Origin: Dehalococcoidia bacterium
GTDB taxonomy: Bacteria > Chloroflexota > Dehalococcoidia > SpSt-223
Assembly (NCBI GenBank): GCA_025054935.1
Contig: JANWZD010000001.1
Span: 327,008-391,007 of the forward strand
Direction: 5' to 3'
Length of the DNA stretch: 64,000 nucleotides
Part shown: positions 1 to 8,963 of the stretch, piece after piece
Layout: each line of letters begins with the position of its first letter
How positions within the stretch are numbered: position 1 is the stretch's first letter
Made by a program: the position numbers and the translations under genes
Notes under the pieces: generated by a model
What the model was told of the DNA's origin: nothing
The model's database searches: none
The model's input: only the letters and a program-made list of their open reading frames with translations

Positions 1-793
1 CCCCGACACGGCGCAGTGTCCGCGGCTCAAGAACGTTTCTGTCTGCCGGCCGGATGACGAACGACTGCGCCCGCACCAGTTCGATGGAGCCGTAGTCGAA
101 CGGGTCGGCAAAGCGATACTCCCAGAAGCTCGAGAGCTGCTTCTCCGGCTGGTAGGTGAAGAAGATCGGGACGACCGTTTTCTCGGGAACGAGCGTGCTC
201 CAGAAGCGGAAGGGGTAGTAGAGCTGGCGGATGTGAAACGTGTCCCGCGCGCCGATTTTGCCTTCGAGGACGACGATGTGCCGTTCTCCCTCGAACCCGG
301 CGTCAATCTCGACCTGGACGTTGCCGGCGCGGAGGGTGAGGCCCCCAAGGCGAAATTCGAATTCCGGAGCGCGTTTCCGCCCCCGGATTGTCAGGTAGAG
401 GCTGCCGAGGCCGGCAAAGCGCTCGATCAGCCCCGAGTTGAACGCGAAGTCAATGTGCTGCGTCTCGCTCGCGCCCGCGCCGGCGCTGGCGAGCGGAAAC
501 GGCAGCCGCGAGACAAACAGCGCCGGCGGCTCAGGGATCGGCTCGAGATCGTGATAGCCCTCGCCGCGGACGATCGCATATTCGCCGTTGGCGATCGGGA
601 GGAGAAAGACGCCGGCTTCCGCGAACACTGCCGGCAGATCCTCCCGCCGGTCGATCTTCGCCATCAACCGCGGCTCCTCACCGGTGATCGCCTTGATATC
701 GCTAGCGGTGACGATGTTCAGCGGGCGTCGGAGATCGAGCCCTTTGCGCTCGACGATCTCACGCCAGCGCTCGAGGCGGACACTGCTCTTCAT
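1..793 (-). CDS. Type II restriction endonuclease-like protein (PD-(D/E)XK), 3' end outside window
   Basis: The frame starts with ATG at 793 and stays open to the window edge, giving about 264 residues and lacking the C-terminus. Its ATG overlaps the TGA of the upstream methylase gene (ATGA), so the two are translationally coupled. A PD-(D/E)XK-like signature is visible: VEIDAGFEG at about 161-169 (Asp164), then VVLEGK at about 174-179 (Glu177, Lys179), followed by a conserved-looking FHIRQLYYPFRFW stretch. That pattern, directly downstream of a Dam-type adenine methylase, suggests the cognate endonuclease that cuts unmodified DNA. The family name is inferred from motif and neighbourhood; the recognition site cannot be read from sequence. 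Confidence 0.72.
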   Translation of the reverse strand, partial: MKSSVRLERWREIVERKGLDLRRPLNIVTASDIKAITGEEPRLMAKIDRREDLPAVFAEAGVFLLPIANGEYAIVRGEGYHDLEPIPEPPALFVSRLPFPLASAGAGASETQHIDFAFNSGLIERFAGLGSLYLTIRGRKRAPEFEFRLGGLTLRAGNVQVEIDAGFEGERHIVVLEGKIGARDTFHIRQLYYPFRFWSTLVPEKTVVPIFFTYQPEKQLSSFWEYRFADPFDYGSIELVRAQSFVIRPADRNVLEPRTLRRVG

Positions 794-1641
794 GCGTAGT
801 TCCGGATGACCAGTTCGGTGATGCCCGTTCGGCGCCGCGAGTCCGAGTTGATGAGGCGGTTCGCTTCGACCTCGACAATATGGAACCCGCGGTACAGCTC
901 GCGGACGAGCGGCGTATTGGAGTTGCTCAGCATCACATAGGCGCCAAGTGCACTCAGCCGGCGGAACTCACGGGCAAGCCGCTGCTGATCGCCCGGGGCG
1001 AACCCGTAGCGCGTGTAGCGGGTGAAGTTCGCGCTCGGAGAGAGCGGCTGATAGGGCGGGTCAAGGTAGACAAAATCGCCTGCCTGCGCGGCGGCGAGGG
1101 TCTTTTCATACGGACCGTGCACAAGCTGGGCCCCCGCTAGCAGCGCCGCTGCCGCCCGCAGGTTCGCCGGGTCGTAGAGACGGGGCGGCGTGCGGTAGCG
1201 GCCAAACGGCACGTTAAATTCCCCGCGCCGATTCACGCGGTAGAGGCCGTTGTAGCCGGTCTTATTCAAGTAGATGAAGCGCGCCGCCCGCTCGGCTGGC
1301 GGCAGGTCCCAGGGATGGAGGCGGCGCACGGCATAGTAGTGCTCGCGGTCGTAGCGGTGGCGGTCGAGAGCAGCCATCACCCCTTCGACGTCGTCGCGGA
1401 TGGCGCGGTAGGTGTCGATCAGCTCGTCGTTCAGGTCGCCCAGCAGAGCGCGCTCGGGCGCGAGGGCAAAATAGAGCGCGCCGCCGCCGAGAAACGGCTC
1501 GACATAGCGCTCGAAGCGGGGAGGGCGCAGCGCCAGCAGGTGCGGGAGCAGCTGCCGCTTTCCGCCTGCCCACTTCACGAACGGGACGATCGGCTCTCCG
1601 CTGCCGATCACGCCGAGTGTCGGCTCGCCGACCGCTCGCAT
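790..1641 (-). CDS. Dam-type DNA adenine methyltransferase
   Basis: A 283-residue N6-adenine methyltransferase of the D12/Dam class. It has FVKWAGGKRQLLP near residue 21, the AdoMet-binding EPFLGGGAL motif, the FIYLNKTGYNGLYR block and the catalytic DPPY near residue 198. I chose the ATG at 1641 because GGAGGA lies 3 nt upstream and the family core begins soon after; the frame is open further upstream to 1725. It overlaps the endonuclease gene by four bases. Dam-class enzymes of this type often methylate GATC, but the specificity here is not proven. The pair probably forms a restriction-modification system. Confidence 0.93.
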   Translation of the reverse strand: MRAVGEPTLGVIGSGEPIVPFVKWAGGKRQLLPHLLALRPPRFERYVEPFLGGGALYFALAPERALLGDLNDELIDTYRAIRDDVEGVMAALDRHRYDREHYYAVRRLHPWDLPPAERAARFIYLNKTGYNGLYRVNRRGEFNVPFGRYRTPPRLYDPANLRAAAALLAGAQLVHGPYEKTLAAAQAGDFVYLDPPYQPLSPSANFTRYTRYGFAPGDQQRLAREFRRLSALGAYVMLSNSNTPLVRELYRGFHIVEVEANRLINSDSRRRTGITELVIRNYA

Positions 1642-1814
1642 CAGTCCTCCGTCTGCTTCCTTGCTTCCAGCATACCAGAGACGAACGGGTGTTCGCGAGC
1701 GGTTGCGGTCTTGGCGGTCGAGCAAACGGCAGAGAACGGGTCCGCGCTCGGCTGTCTGCGGCCGAGGTGGTAGTCTTCTTTGGACGGCGCTCAGACAGGC
1801 GAGAGGAGCGATTT

Positions 1815-2423
1815 ATGGACAGCGAATGGAAGACCGAGAGCCCCCTCCTCCGACGCTTCATCGAGGAGGTGAGCGCGATCTTCGCGGCGGCGCGCCCGAT
1901 CGAAGAGCGGCTCGAGGCGGCGCGGCCGCTTTTTCAGCGTCTCCTCCGAGCGGAGGGATGGCTAGAAGAGCGGTTCCAGCGCGGCGACCCGTCGAGCGGG
2001 ATGGGGGGCGGCATCGGAACGTGGCTGCTGTTCCGCTCCTTCAACGATGACCTGACGCTGTTCTCCTTGGTGGTTGGGCCGGGGAGTGCAACGCCGGTTC
2101 ACGATCACCTACGCTGGGGGCTAGTCGGGCTGTATCGCGGCCGCCAGCGAGAGCGTTTCTACCGCAAAGCGGATGACCGCGGAGGCGTGACGCTGCTCGC
2201 CGAGCGCGAATGCGGGCCCGGCGATATCTACGTGCTGATACCGCCGGAGGGCGATATCCACAGCGTGACGACCATTTCTGATGAGCCCTCCATCTCAATC
2301 CATCTCCTTGGGGGCGATATTGGCTGCATCTGGCGGCACCGGTATGACCTGGAGACAGGACGGGCAGTTCCCTTCCGTTCGGGCTATTCCAATGCGCCCT
2401 GCCCCGAGGCCGAGCGTGGCTAG
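1815..2423 (+). CDS. Thiol dioxygenase-like cupin protein (cysteine dioxygenase superfamily)
   Basis: A 202-residue single-domain cupin. The metal-binding pattern of the cysteine dioxygenase superfamily is present: His96 and His98 in PVHDHLRWGLVG, and His149 in GDIHSV after a GPGDIY turn. These enzymes use Fe(II) and O2 to oxidise a thiol to a sulfinate; the substrate (cysteine, 3-mercaptopropionate or another thiol) cannot be told. The start at 1815 follows GAGAGGAG. The gene is divergent from the methylase, with about 170 bp between. Its 3' end overlaps the following acyl-CoA dehydrogenase-like gene, suggesting joint expression. Confidence 0.75.
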   Translation: MDSEWKTESPLLRRFIEEVSAIFAAARPIEERLEAARPLFQRLLRAEGWLEERFQRGDPSSGMGGGIGTWLLFRSFNDDLTLFSLVVGPGSATPVHDHLRWGLVGLYRGRQRERFYRKADDRGGVTLLAERECGPGDIYVLIPPEGDIHSVTTISDEPSISIHLLGGDIGCIWRHRYDLETGRAVPFRSGYSNAPCPEAERG

Positions 2424-3576
2424 CGCGGCAGCCGAACGCGCGCAGTACGCCGACGTGCTGCGCAGGACCCGTCTCGCCGCGGCCGTCTTCGCCGAGCAAG
2501 CGGCAGAGACCGACCGCGCGGAGCGGGTGCCGCGGGCGCATTTTGAGTTGCTGCGCGACCACGGCCTACTGGGGCTCGTCATTCCTGAGCGCTACGGCGG
2601 CCTCGGCGCGGGAGCGACCGTGGTGCGCGATTTCCTGGAAATTCTGGCGGCGGCATGCGGAACGACCGCCTTTACCGTGATGCAGCATGTCCTTGGGGTG
2701 AATCAGATCGTCGGGGGGGAGAACGAAGCCCTCCGCGAGGAGTGGCTGCCGCGCTATGCGCGCGGCGAGCGGTTCTGCGGCGTCGCCTATTCGCACGTCC
2801 GCCGGCCCGGCCCGCCGACGCTTCGAGTCGAAAGGCAGCGCGACGCCCTTGTCTTCCGCGGCGAGGCTCCGTGGTTCACAGGGTGGGGCATCATGGACGA
2901 CGTTGTCCTCGCGGGCACCCTCCCCGATGGACGGTACCTTTTCGCGCTTGTACCGCTGCACGCACCGGGCCTGTCGGCCTCAGCGCCGCTGCGCCTTGCG
3001 GCTGCGTCGGCATCATCGACCGTTTTTCTGTTTTGCGACGATCTCCGCGTCTCGCTCGACCGTCATGTCCGCACCCTGACGCCCGCAGAACTCGCCGAGC
3101 GCGACCAGCGCGCGCTGCTGCGCTACACCGCCCTTCCGCTCGGCGTCGCGGCAGCAGCGAGCGCCCTCCTGCGGCAGCTGAACGCGACGCGAGACGACCC
3201 GGCGATCGCGGAGCTGGCGAACGCAATCGAGAGCGAGTGCGCGGCGATCCGGGAGGCCGCCGACTACTGGGAGCCTCGTTTCGGAGAACCGGCCTATCTG
3301 GAGAACGCTTACCGTCTCCGCGTCTGGGCGATTGAAGCCGGAATGCGTGCCGCGCATGGCGCGGCGATGGCAACAGGCGGCACCGCGAACCTGCTCACCA
3401 ACCCGGCGCAGCGGCTGGTCCGCGAAGCGCTGCTTTTCTCGCTCAACGCCCAGACCGCCGACCTCCGCCGTGCCGAGCTGCGCTGGTACGCTGCCGCCGC
3501 CCGCGCCCGGACTGCTGAGCACGGCGCAGCCGGCGGCACCGCGCCGTCCCCGCCGCTCGGCGCTGCCAGCATCTGA
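2392..3576 (+). CDS. Acyl-CoA dehydrogenase family flavoprotein
   Basis: About 394 residues with the acyl-CoA dehydrogenase layout: an N-terminal helical domain (FELLRDHGLLGLVIPERYGG near residues 50-70), a middle beta domain and a C-terminal helical bundle with the AAHGAAMATGG region. The middle domain is less canonical than in fatty-acid enzymes, so DszC/SfnC-like flavin monooxygenases of the same fold are an alternative. The ATG at 2392 overlaps the upstream cupin by 32 nt; a GTG at 2416, overlapping the cupin stop by 8 nt, is an equally plausible start. Pairing with a thiol dioxygenase-like gene hints at organosulfur metabolism, which is inference only. Confidence 0.75.
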   Translation: MRPAPRPSVASAAAERAQYADVLRRTRLAAAVFAEQAAETDRAERVPRAHFELLRDHGLLGLVIPERYGGLGAGATVVRDFLEILAAACGTTAFTVMQHVLGVNQIVGGENEALREEWLPRYARGERFCGVAYSHVRRPGPPTLRVERQRDALVFRGEAPWFTGWGIMDDVVLAGTLPDGRYLFALVPLHAPGLSASAPLRLAAASASSTVFLFCDDLRVSLDRHVRTLTPAELAERDQRALLRYTALPLGVAAAASALLRQLNATRDDPAIAELANAIESECAAIREAADYWEPRFGEPAYLENAYRLRVWAIEAGMRAAHGAAMATGGTANLLTNPAQRLVREALLFSLNAQTADLRRAELRWYAAAARARTAEHGAAGGTAPSPPLGAASI

Positions 3577-3594
3577 CATTCGGCCATGACATCC

Positions 3595-4107
3595 TCACGG
3601 AGCAGGCGTGGCGCGGGTCAGCTCGAGGAGGGCGCGTTGATAAGCGGTCGCCGCCTCTCGAAAAACAGCAGGAGAGTCGCTGTCGAGCGCGTCGTTCAGC
3701 GAGCGGGTCGCCTGACGGATCGCAACGGCGGCGGCTGCGAGCTGAGCGCGGGGGCGCTCGCCCTCCGGGCACGGCGCGGGACGCTCGTAGATGACGGCAG
3801 TGCGCAGCAGGTCGTCGCGCCGATCGCTAAGACGAACGGCGGTGGGCTGGTCGGGCGGGCGGCCGCTTGCGGCAACGGCCATCAGGTCTTGGATTTGCGC
3901 GGTCAAAGTCTGCTGGAGGTCGCGGTACGCTCGCTGTGTGTCGCGAACATAATCGGCACAGAGGTCTACGGGGGCCAAAGTGGGGGCCGGCGTTGGCGTC
4001 CGCGCAAAGCCGGCGGGCGGAATGCAGGCGAGAAGAGCGCCGACAACAGCGATCCAGGGCAGAAGGCGCTGCATAGCCCAAAGTGTACGCCGCCGCCGCG
4101 GCGTCAT
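3595..4107 (-). CDS. Small putative lipoprotein of unknown function
   Basis: About 170 residues. The N-terminus has an arginine-rich n-region, a hydrophobic stretch and a lipobox-like GALLAC, followed by a Pro/Thr/Ala-rich linker and then a helical region. This suggests export and lipid anchoring. No enzyme motif was recognised. The ATG at 4107 has AGAGAAG upstream; an internal ATG at 4074 would still keep the lipobox. It is convergent with the acyl-CoA dehydrogenase-like gene. Confidence 0.55.
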   Translation of the reverse strand: MTPRRRRTLWAMQRLLPWIAVVGALLACIPPAGFARTPTPAPTLAPVDLCADYVRDTQRAYRDLQQTLTAQIQDLMAVAASGRPPDQPTAVRLSDRRDDLLRTAVIYERPAPCPEGERPRAQLAAAAVAIRQATRSLNDALDSDSPAVFREAATAYQRALLELTRATPAP

Positions 4108-4289
4108 GCCGCGCGCTTCTCTGTCCCAACTGCGGTTTCCGGCGAGCGGCCGGCTCGCCGGCGGGAGCTGACACGCCCCGCAACGACCCCCTGCTCGTCT
4201 CGGCCCCGTGCGGAGAGGAGGGCGCCCCTCTTGGCGCGTTCCGGCGGCTGGCAGCCGTCGCGGCGTGCTCAGGACGGAGGAACGGCCAG

Positions 4290-5828
4290 ATGCGGTCACC
4301 CCGCCTGGGGGGCGACATAACCACGCCCCCCACGCCGCAGGGTCCGGCGGAGCGATTTGGGGCCCGGGTTGTTCGCGGCAGCCTTGGGATCGCGGGGGCA
4401 TCGTATTTCACGGTTGTCGTCGGCTTTCTCGCCAACCTGCTGATGACGCGGCTGCTCGCGCCGGAGGCGTTTGGGGTCGTCGCGCTTGCCACTTTCTTCT
4501 TCAGCCTGCTTCATGTCCGAACGAAAGTCGACGTTCTTCGCGGCTATGTCCAGTGGCCCGGGAGCGACGGGGCCGGGCTCGGGACCGCAGCAGCGCTCGA
4601 GCTTGCGGGCGCGCTGCTCACGGTCCTGCTGACCCTCCTCTTGGCGCTGCTCCTTCCTCTGCTGGGCTATCCCTCCGACGTCGCTGTGGTCGCAGTCGCC
4701 CTCGCGGGCATAGGGGTTGTTGAGAGCGCAGGCGGGATCCCAGGAGCGCTGCTCGACAAGCGCCTGCAGTTCGGGCGCGGGAGCTTGATGACCGCGATCG
4801 CTTTGCCGCTCTCGTATCTTCCTGCCTTCGCCGCGGCGCTGCTCGGCGCGGGATATTGGAGCCTCGTCATCCAACTGGGAACCCAGGCGGGGATCTACTG
4901 CCTTGGCATGTGGTGGCTCGCCCGCGGGCCTGTCGGTGACGCTTGGCGCGACGGCTGGCGGCTCTCGGCGCCGCTGGCGCGTCGGCTGCTCAGCTTCGGC
5001 GCGACGTGGGGGCTCGGGAGCCTCGCCGCGACGCTGATCGGCCAGCTCGACAATTTCCTGATCGGCACCGCGGTCAGCCTCGAGGAACTTGGCTACTACG
5101 ACCGCGCCTACCGGATTGCGCTCTGGCCCAGCGTCTTGGTGAGCGGGATCATCAGCCGGACCGCCTATGTCGCTTATGCGCGCCTGCACGCTGATCCTGC
5201 CCGCTTGGCGCGCGCCGCGAACCTTACCCTCTGGTTCATGCTCCGCGCCATCTTCCTGATCGGGACGGTGCTGCTTGCTGCCGCCCCAAGCGTGGTCGAG
5301 CTGCTCTACGGCCCGCGGTGGGCGCCGGCCGCGCTCTTTCTGCGCGTGCTGATCGCGATGTCGCTGCTCCGGCCGATGACGGAGGAGCTGGCAACCCTCC
5401 TTGGCGCAGTGGGCCGGCCACGCCGGGCGGCGCTCGCCGCTTGGACCGGGGCGCTGACCCTGCTTGGCGCCGGTCTCCCCCTGACTCTCCTCGGCGGCGC
5501 GGTCGGAACGGCGGTCGCGGTTGGAGTCGCCTACCTCGTTGCGGCGACCCTTGCCTCTCGCCTCGTCCTGCCGCTCGTTCCGATCGCGTTCGGCGAAGTT
5601 GCGGTGCCGGCGGCCGCAGCGTTCCTCGCGGGAGGCGCCGCCGGCTTGGCGGTGTCGGCGACAGTGGCGAGCGCGGCCGGCGAGGTCTTCCTTCCCCTGC
5701 GTTTCGCGCTCGAGGCGGGCCTTGCTGCCGCAGCGTTCATCGGGGTTCTGCTGCTGCTGGAACGACGCCGACTTGTTGCGCGGGCGCGGGATGCTGTCCG
5801 ACTGGCGCGGTCGGGAACAGCTTCCTGA
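4290..5828 (+). CDS. Polysaccharide flippase (MOP superfamily, Wzx-like)
   Basis: About 512 residues with some twelve to fourteen hydrophobic segments. Family-like features include RVVRGSLGIAGASYF at the start, the TRLLAPEAFGVVALA loop after the first helices, and YYDRAYRIALWPS in the middle. Members flip lipid-linked saccharides across the inner membrane for capsule, exopolysaccharide or teichuronic-like polymers. The start at 4290 follows GGAGG at 9-nt spacing. No dedicated glycosyltransferase lies beside it, although two glycosyltransferase genes occur elsewhere in the window. Confidence 0.85.
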   Translation: MRSPRLGGDITTPPTPQGPAERFGARVVRGSLGIAGASYFTVVVGFLANLLMTRLLAPEAFGVVALATFFFSLLHVRTKVDVLRGYVQWPGSDGAGLGTAAALELAGALLTVLLTLLLALLLPLLGYPSDVAVVAVALAGIGVVESAGGIPGALLDKRLQFGRGSLMTAIALPLSYLPAFAAALLGAGYWSLVIQLGTQAGIYCLGMWWLARGPVGDAWRDGWRLSAPLARRLLSFGATWGLGSLAATLIGQLDNFLIGTAVSLEELGYYDRAYRIALWPSVLVSGIISRTAYVAYARLHADPARLARAANLTLWFMLRAIFLIGTVLLAAAPSVVELLYGPRWAPAALFLRVLIAMSLLRPMTEELATLLGAVGRPRRAALAAWTGALTLLGAGLPLTLLGGAVGTAVAVGVAYLVAATLASRLVLPLVPIAFGEVAVPAAAAFLAGGAAGLAVSATVASAAGEVFLPLRFALEAGLAAAAFIGVLLLLERRRLVARARDAVRLARSGTAS

Positions 5829-5867
5829 CGCGGCGAACGCGGCCGCTCCGCCCGGCGGGACGAAGCG

Positions 5868-6953
5868 CTAGAGGGGAGGTGCGGCTTGGGCTTGGGCGAC
5901 AACCGCAGGGTCGGCTGCCGAGCCTACGCTGGGGTCGAGCGTCGGCGGTCCGCCTTTGGGATCTCGGATCACGGCGTGGCAGGCAGCGAAGTGGCCGGGC
6001 AGCTTCTCCTCGAGCGGGGGATAGTCGCGGCCGCAGATTTCCATCGCCCACGGGCAGCGCGCGCGGTAGTGGCAGCCTTTCGGCGGATTGACAGCACTGG
6101 GGATCTCCCCGAGCGGCGCGCTCTTCTCACGACGTTGCCGCGGGTCGGGGCGCGGGATGGAAGCAAGCAACGCCTTGGTGTAGGGATGCAGGGGCGCGCG
6201 CTCGATTTCGACCTTCGGCCCGAGCTCGACGATCTTGCCGAGATACATCACGGCGATCCGGTCCGAAAGGTAGGAGACGATGCTCAAGTCGTGGCTGATA
6301 AACAGCAGCGTCAGCCCCAACTGCTGCTGCAGGTCCGACAAGAGATTGATCACCTGCGCGCGCACTGACACATCGAGGCTCGCGGTCGGCTCATCGGCGA
6401 CGATAAACTCGGGTTCGAGCGCGAGTGCTCGCGCAATCCCCACCCGTTGCAGTTGGCCGCCGCTCACTTCATGGGGATAGCGGCTGGCAAACGCCTCCGA
6501 AAGACCGACAAGGTGAAGCAGCTCGAGCCCGCGCTGCTGCCGGCTCTGTTTCGTGCCGATCCCATGCACAAGCAGCGGCTCGGTGATGATATCGAGCACG
6601 GTCTTGCGGCGGTTGACAGCGCTATACGGATTTTGGAACACCATCTGCATCCGGCGGCGGAGCCGCCGCAGGCTTTCGCCGCGGAGATGGGTGACATCCT
6701 CGCCGTCAAAGACGATGCGCCCCGCCGTCGGCTCGTAAAGGCGGAGCATCGTTCGCCCGACTGTGGTCTTCCCTGACCCGCTCTCCCCGATCAGGCCAAC
6801 TGTTTCGCCGCGATAGATCGTCAAGTCGATGCCGTCGACGGCGTAGACATACTGCTGGCCTTTGAGGAGGCGGTCGAAGAGGTTTTTGTGCAGAGGGAAG
6901 TGCTGCTTCAGCCCTTCGACTTGGATAAGGGGATCGGCGCCGTTGCTGCTCAT
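5868..6953 (-). CDS. Oligopeptide/dipeptide ABC transporter ATP-binding protein (OppF/DppF type)
   Basis: 361 residues; the second ATPase of a peptide importer. Walker A is GESGSGKTT, the signature is SGGQLQRVGIARAL and Walker B is IVADEPTASLD. The C-terminal oligopeptide-type extension with a Cys cluster (GCHYRARCPWAMEICG) is present. It is the last gene of a five-gene minus-strand operon (binding protein, two permeases, two ATPases) and its ATG overlaps the stop of the other ATPase gene. It powers uptake of peptides or related solutes. Confidence 0.93.
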   Translation of the reverse strand: MSSNGADPLIQVEGLKQHFPLHKNLFDRLLKGQQYVYAVDGIDLTIYRGETVGLIGESGSGKTTVGRTMLRLYEPTAGRIVFDGEDVTHLRGESLRRLRRRMQMVFQNPYSAVNRRKTVLDIITEPLLVHGIGTKQSRQQRGLELLHLVGLSEAFASRYPHEVSGGQLQRVGIARALALEPEFIVADEPTASLDVSVRAQVINLLSDLQQQLGLTLLFISHDLSIVSYLSDRIAVMYLGKIVELGPKVEIERAPLHPYTKALLASIPRPDPRQRREKSAPLGEIPSAVNPPKGCHYRARCPWAMEICGRDYPPLEEKLPGHFAACHAVIRDPKGGPPTLDPSVGSAADPAVVAQAQAAPPL

Positions 6954-7996
6954 GCGACAGCTCCGATAGAACCGGCGCGCGACCGGCTCGCCTCTGCCGC
7001 TTCGCGTCCGACCACGGCGTCGTCATACCAGTGGCAGAGGGCACGCTGGTTCGCCCCGCTCGGCAGGAACTTCGGCAGCTGCTCATCGCAGACCGCGCCG
7101 ATGTAGCGCTCGCAGCGCGGAGCAAAGGGGCACCCTTTGGGCGGGGCGGCAAGGTCGGGCACAGCGCCGCGCATCGTGTAGAGGCGCTCTGCGACGTGAG
7201 GAAAGCGGGGGATCGCTTGGAGCAGCTGCGCGGTATAGGGATGACTGGGGCGTTCGAAGAGGTCGTAGATCCCGGCTTCTTCCACGATCCGCCCGGCGTA
7301 CATCACGAGCACGCGGTCGCACAGTTCGGCGACGATCGCGAGATTGTGGGTGACGAGAATGAGCGCCAAGTTCAGTTCACGCCGCAGGTCGCGCAGCAGC
7401 TGCAGAACCTGCGCTTCGATCGTCACGTCGAGGCTGGTAGTCGGTTCGTCGGCGAGCAGGAGCGCCGGCTCGCCGGCAAGACAGGCGGCCGCGATCATGA
7501 TCCGCTGCAGCTGGCCTTGGCTGAAGTTGAAGGGATAGCTGTCGAGCTTGCCCCGGGCATCGATGCCGACGCGCAGCAGCATGCGCAGGATCTCCGCGTC
7601 ATAGCCGTCAGGAGGGGGAGTTTTCCGATGGAGCTTCAGCACCCGGCGCAGCTGGTCACCGATGGTGAAGGAAGGGTTGAAAGCGTTGACCGGGTCTTGG
7701 AAGATCATGCTGATCTCCCCGCCCCGAATTTCGCGCATCTCTCGCTCGGAGAGCGTTCGGAGGTCAACCCCTTTGAAGATCACCTCGCCGCTCGCAATCT
7801 TGCCCGGCTCCTTAATCAATCCAAGAAGCGCGCGCAAGACGGTGCTCTTGCCGCAGCCGCTCTCCCCGACTAACCCGACGGCCTCGCCCGGACGGATTTG
7901 AAACGAGACATCTTCGACTGCCCGCACAAGACCGCGCGGCGTGGGGTAGACCACGCGCAAGTGGCGGACGTCGAGCAAGACATCGGTGGAATTCAT
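6950..7996 (-). CDS. Oligopeptide/dipeptide ABC transporter ATP-binding protein (OppD/DppD type)
   Basis: 348 residues. Walker A GESGCGKST, signature FSQGQLQRIMIAAA, Walker B LLADEPTTSLD and the C-terminal extension with GCPFAPRCERY. I chose the ATG at 7996 because it overlaps the stop of the upstream permease gene (ATGA) and begins the conserved LLDVRHLRVVY segment. It works as a heterodimer with the OppF-type ATPase that follows. Confidence 0.93.
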   Translation of the reverse strand: MNSTDVLLDVRHLRVVYPTPRGLVRAVEDVSFQIRPGEAVGLVGESGCGKSTVLRALLGLIKEPGKIASGEVIFKGVDLRTLSEREMREIRGGEISMIFQDPVNAFNPSFTIGDQLRRVLKLHRKTPPPDGYDAEILRMLLRVGIDARGKLDSYPFNFSQGQLQRIMIAAACLAGEPALLLADEPTTSLDVTIEAQVLQLLRDLRRELNLALILVTHNLAIVAELCDRVLVMYAGRIVEEAGIYDLFERPSHPYTAQLLQAIPRFPHVAERLYTMRGAVPDLAAPPKGCPFAPRCERYIGAVCDEQLPKFLPSGANQRALCHWYDDAVVGREAAEASRSRAGSIGAVA

Positions 7997-8952
7997 AGCT
8001 TGCGCTCCGTCTCTTGGGCGGTGACGGCGTCTCCAGAGGAGCGCCCGCGGGGGTCGAGCGCATCGCGCAGCGCATCGCCTACCAAGTTGAATGACAGCAC
8101 CGAAAGAGCAATTGCAAGAGAAGGAAAGAGCACGAGCCACCACGCGCCAAGAAGGAGATACCGCCGCGCGTCAGAGAGCATCGTTCCCCAGCTCGACTCC
8201 GGCGGCTGGACGCCAAGACCAAGGAAAGAGACCGCCGCCTCCACCGCGATTGCGACGGCGAGGGCAAACGCCGCTTGGACGATGAGCGGCGCTTGGATGT
8301 TGGGCAAGAGGTTGCCGAACAAGAGGTCGCGCGTGCGCGCGCCGAACGACCGAGCAGCAAGGATGTAATCCTCGCGGACCTCGGCGAGAACGCTCGCCCG
8401 CGCGACGCGCGCAAAAATCGGCATCAGGACCACGCCGATGGCGAACGCCACGATGACAATATTGTTGACTGTGATAGGACCGATTTCGAGCGTTCGCGTG
8501 CCGAGCACCCCCGAGAGCACGGAGACAAGCACGATCAGAGGAAACGCGAGGATCACGTCCATGGCGCGCATGATGATCGTGTCGAGAAGCGAGCCGCTAT
8601 TGAGGCCGGCGATCATGCCGAGCAGAGCGCCGACCACCAACGCCATCGCGACTGAGCCGATGCCGACGAAGACCGAGATCCGCGAGCCGTACAGAAACCG
8701 GCTGAAGACATCTCGGCCGAAGTTTTCGGTTCCCATCAGATGTGCCGGGCTCGGAGGACGGAGGCGAGCGGGCGACAGTTCCGTCGGGTCATACGGAGCG
8801 AGGAACGGCCCGAAGATCGCCAAGAAGAGAATGAGCGTCACGCCGGCCATGCCGAAGAGCGACAGCCTGTTGCGGGCCATCCGCTGAAGGACATTCGGCC
8901 GATGGGTCGCGCGCGCAAGCGCCGGAGAAGGAGCGACGGTAGTGGTAGCCAC
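7993..8952 (-). CDS. Peptide ABC transporter permease (DppC type)
   Basis: 319 residues. N-terminal RMARNRLSLFGMAGV helix, a periplasmic loop with MGTENFGRDVFSRFLYGSR typical of DppC/OppC, then the transporter inner-membrane domain with the EAA loop (EDYILAARSFGARTRDLLF) that contacts the ATPases. Part of the peptide importer operon and overlapped by the next gene by four bases. Confidence 0.93.
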   Translation of the reverse strand: MATTTVAPSPALARATHRPNVLQRMARNRLSLFGMAGVTLILFLAIFGPFLAPYDPTELSPARLRPPSPAHLMGTENFGRDVFSRFLYGSRISVFVGIGSVAMALVVGALLGMIAGLNSGSLLDTIIMRAMDVILAFPLIVLVSVLSGVLGTRTLEIGPITVNNIVIVAFAIGVVLMPIFARVARASVLAEVREDYILAARSFGARTRDLLFGNLLPNIQAPLIVQAAFALAVAIAVEAAVSFLGLGVQPPESSWGTMLSDARRYLLLGAWWLVLFPSLAIALSVLSFNLVGDALRDALDPRGRSSGDAVTAQETERKL

Positions 8953-8963
8953 GGCTTCCTCGC

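Noticed and set aside
233-799. A 188-codon plus-strand open frame at the left edge
   Set aside because: The minus strand reads through as an endonuclease with PD-(D/E)XK motifs and a coupled start; the plus frame has none.
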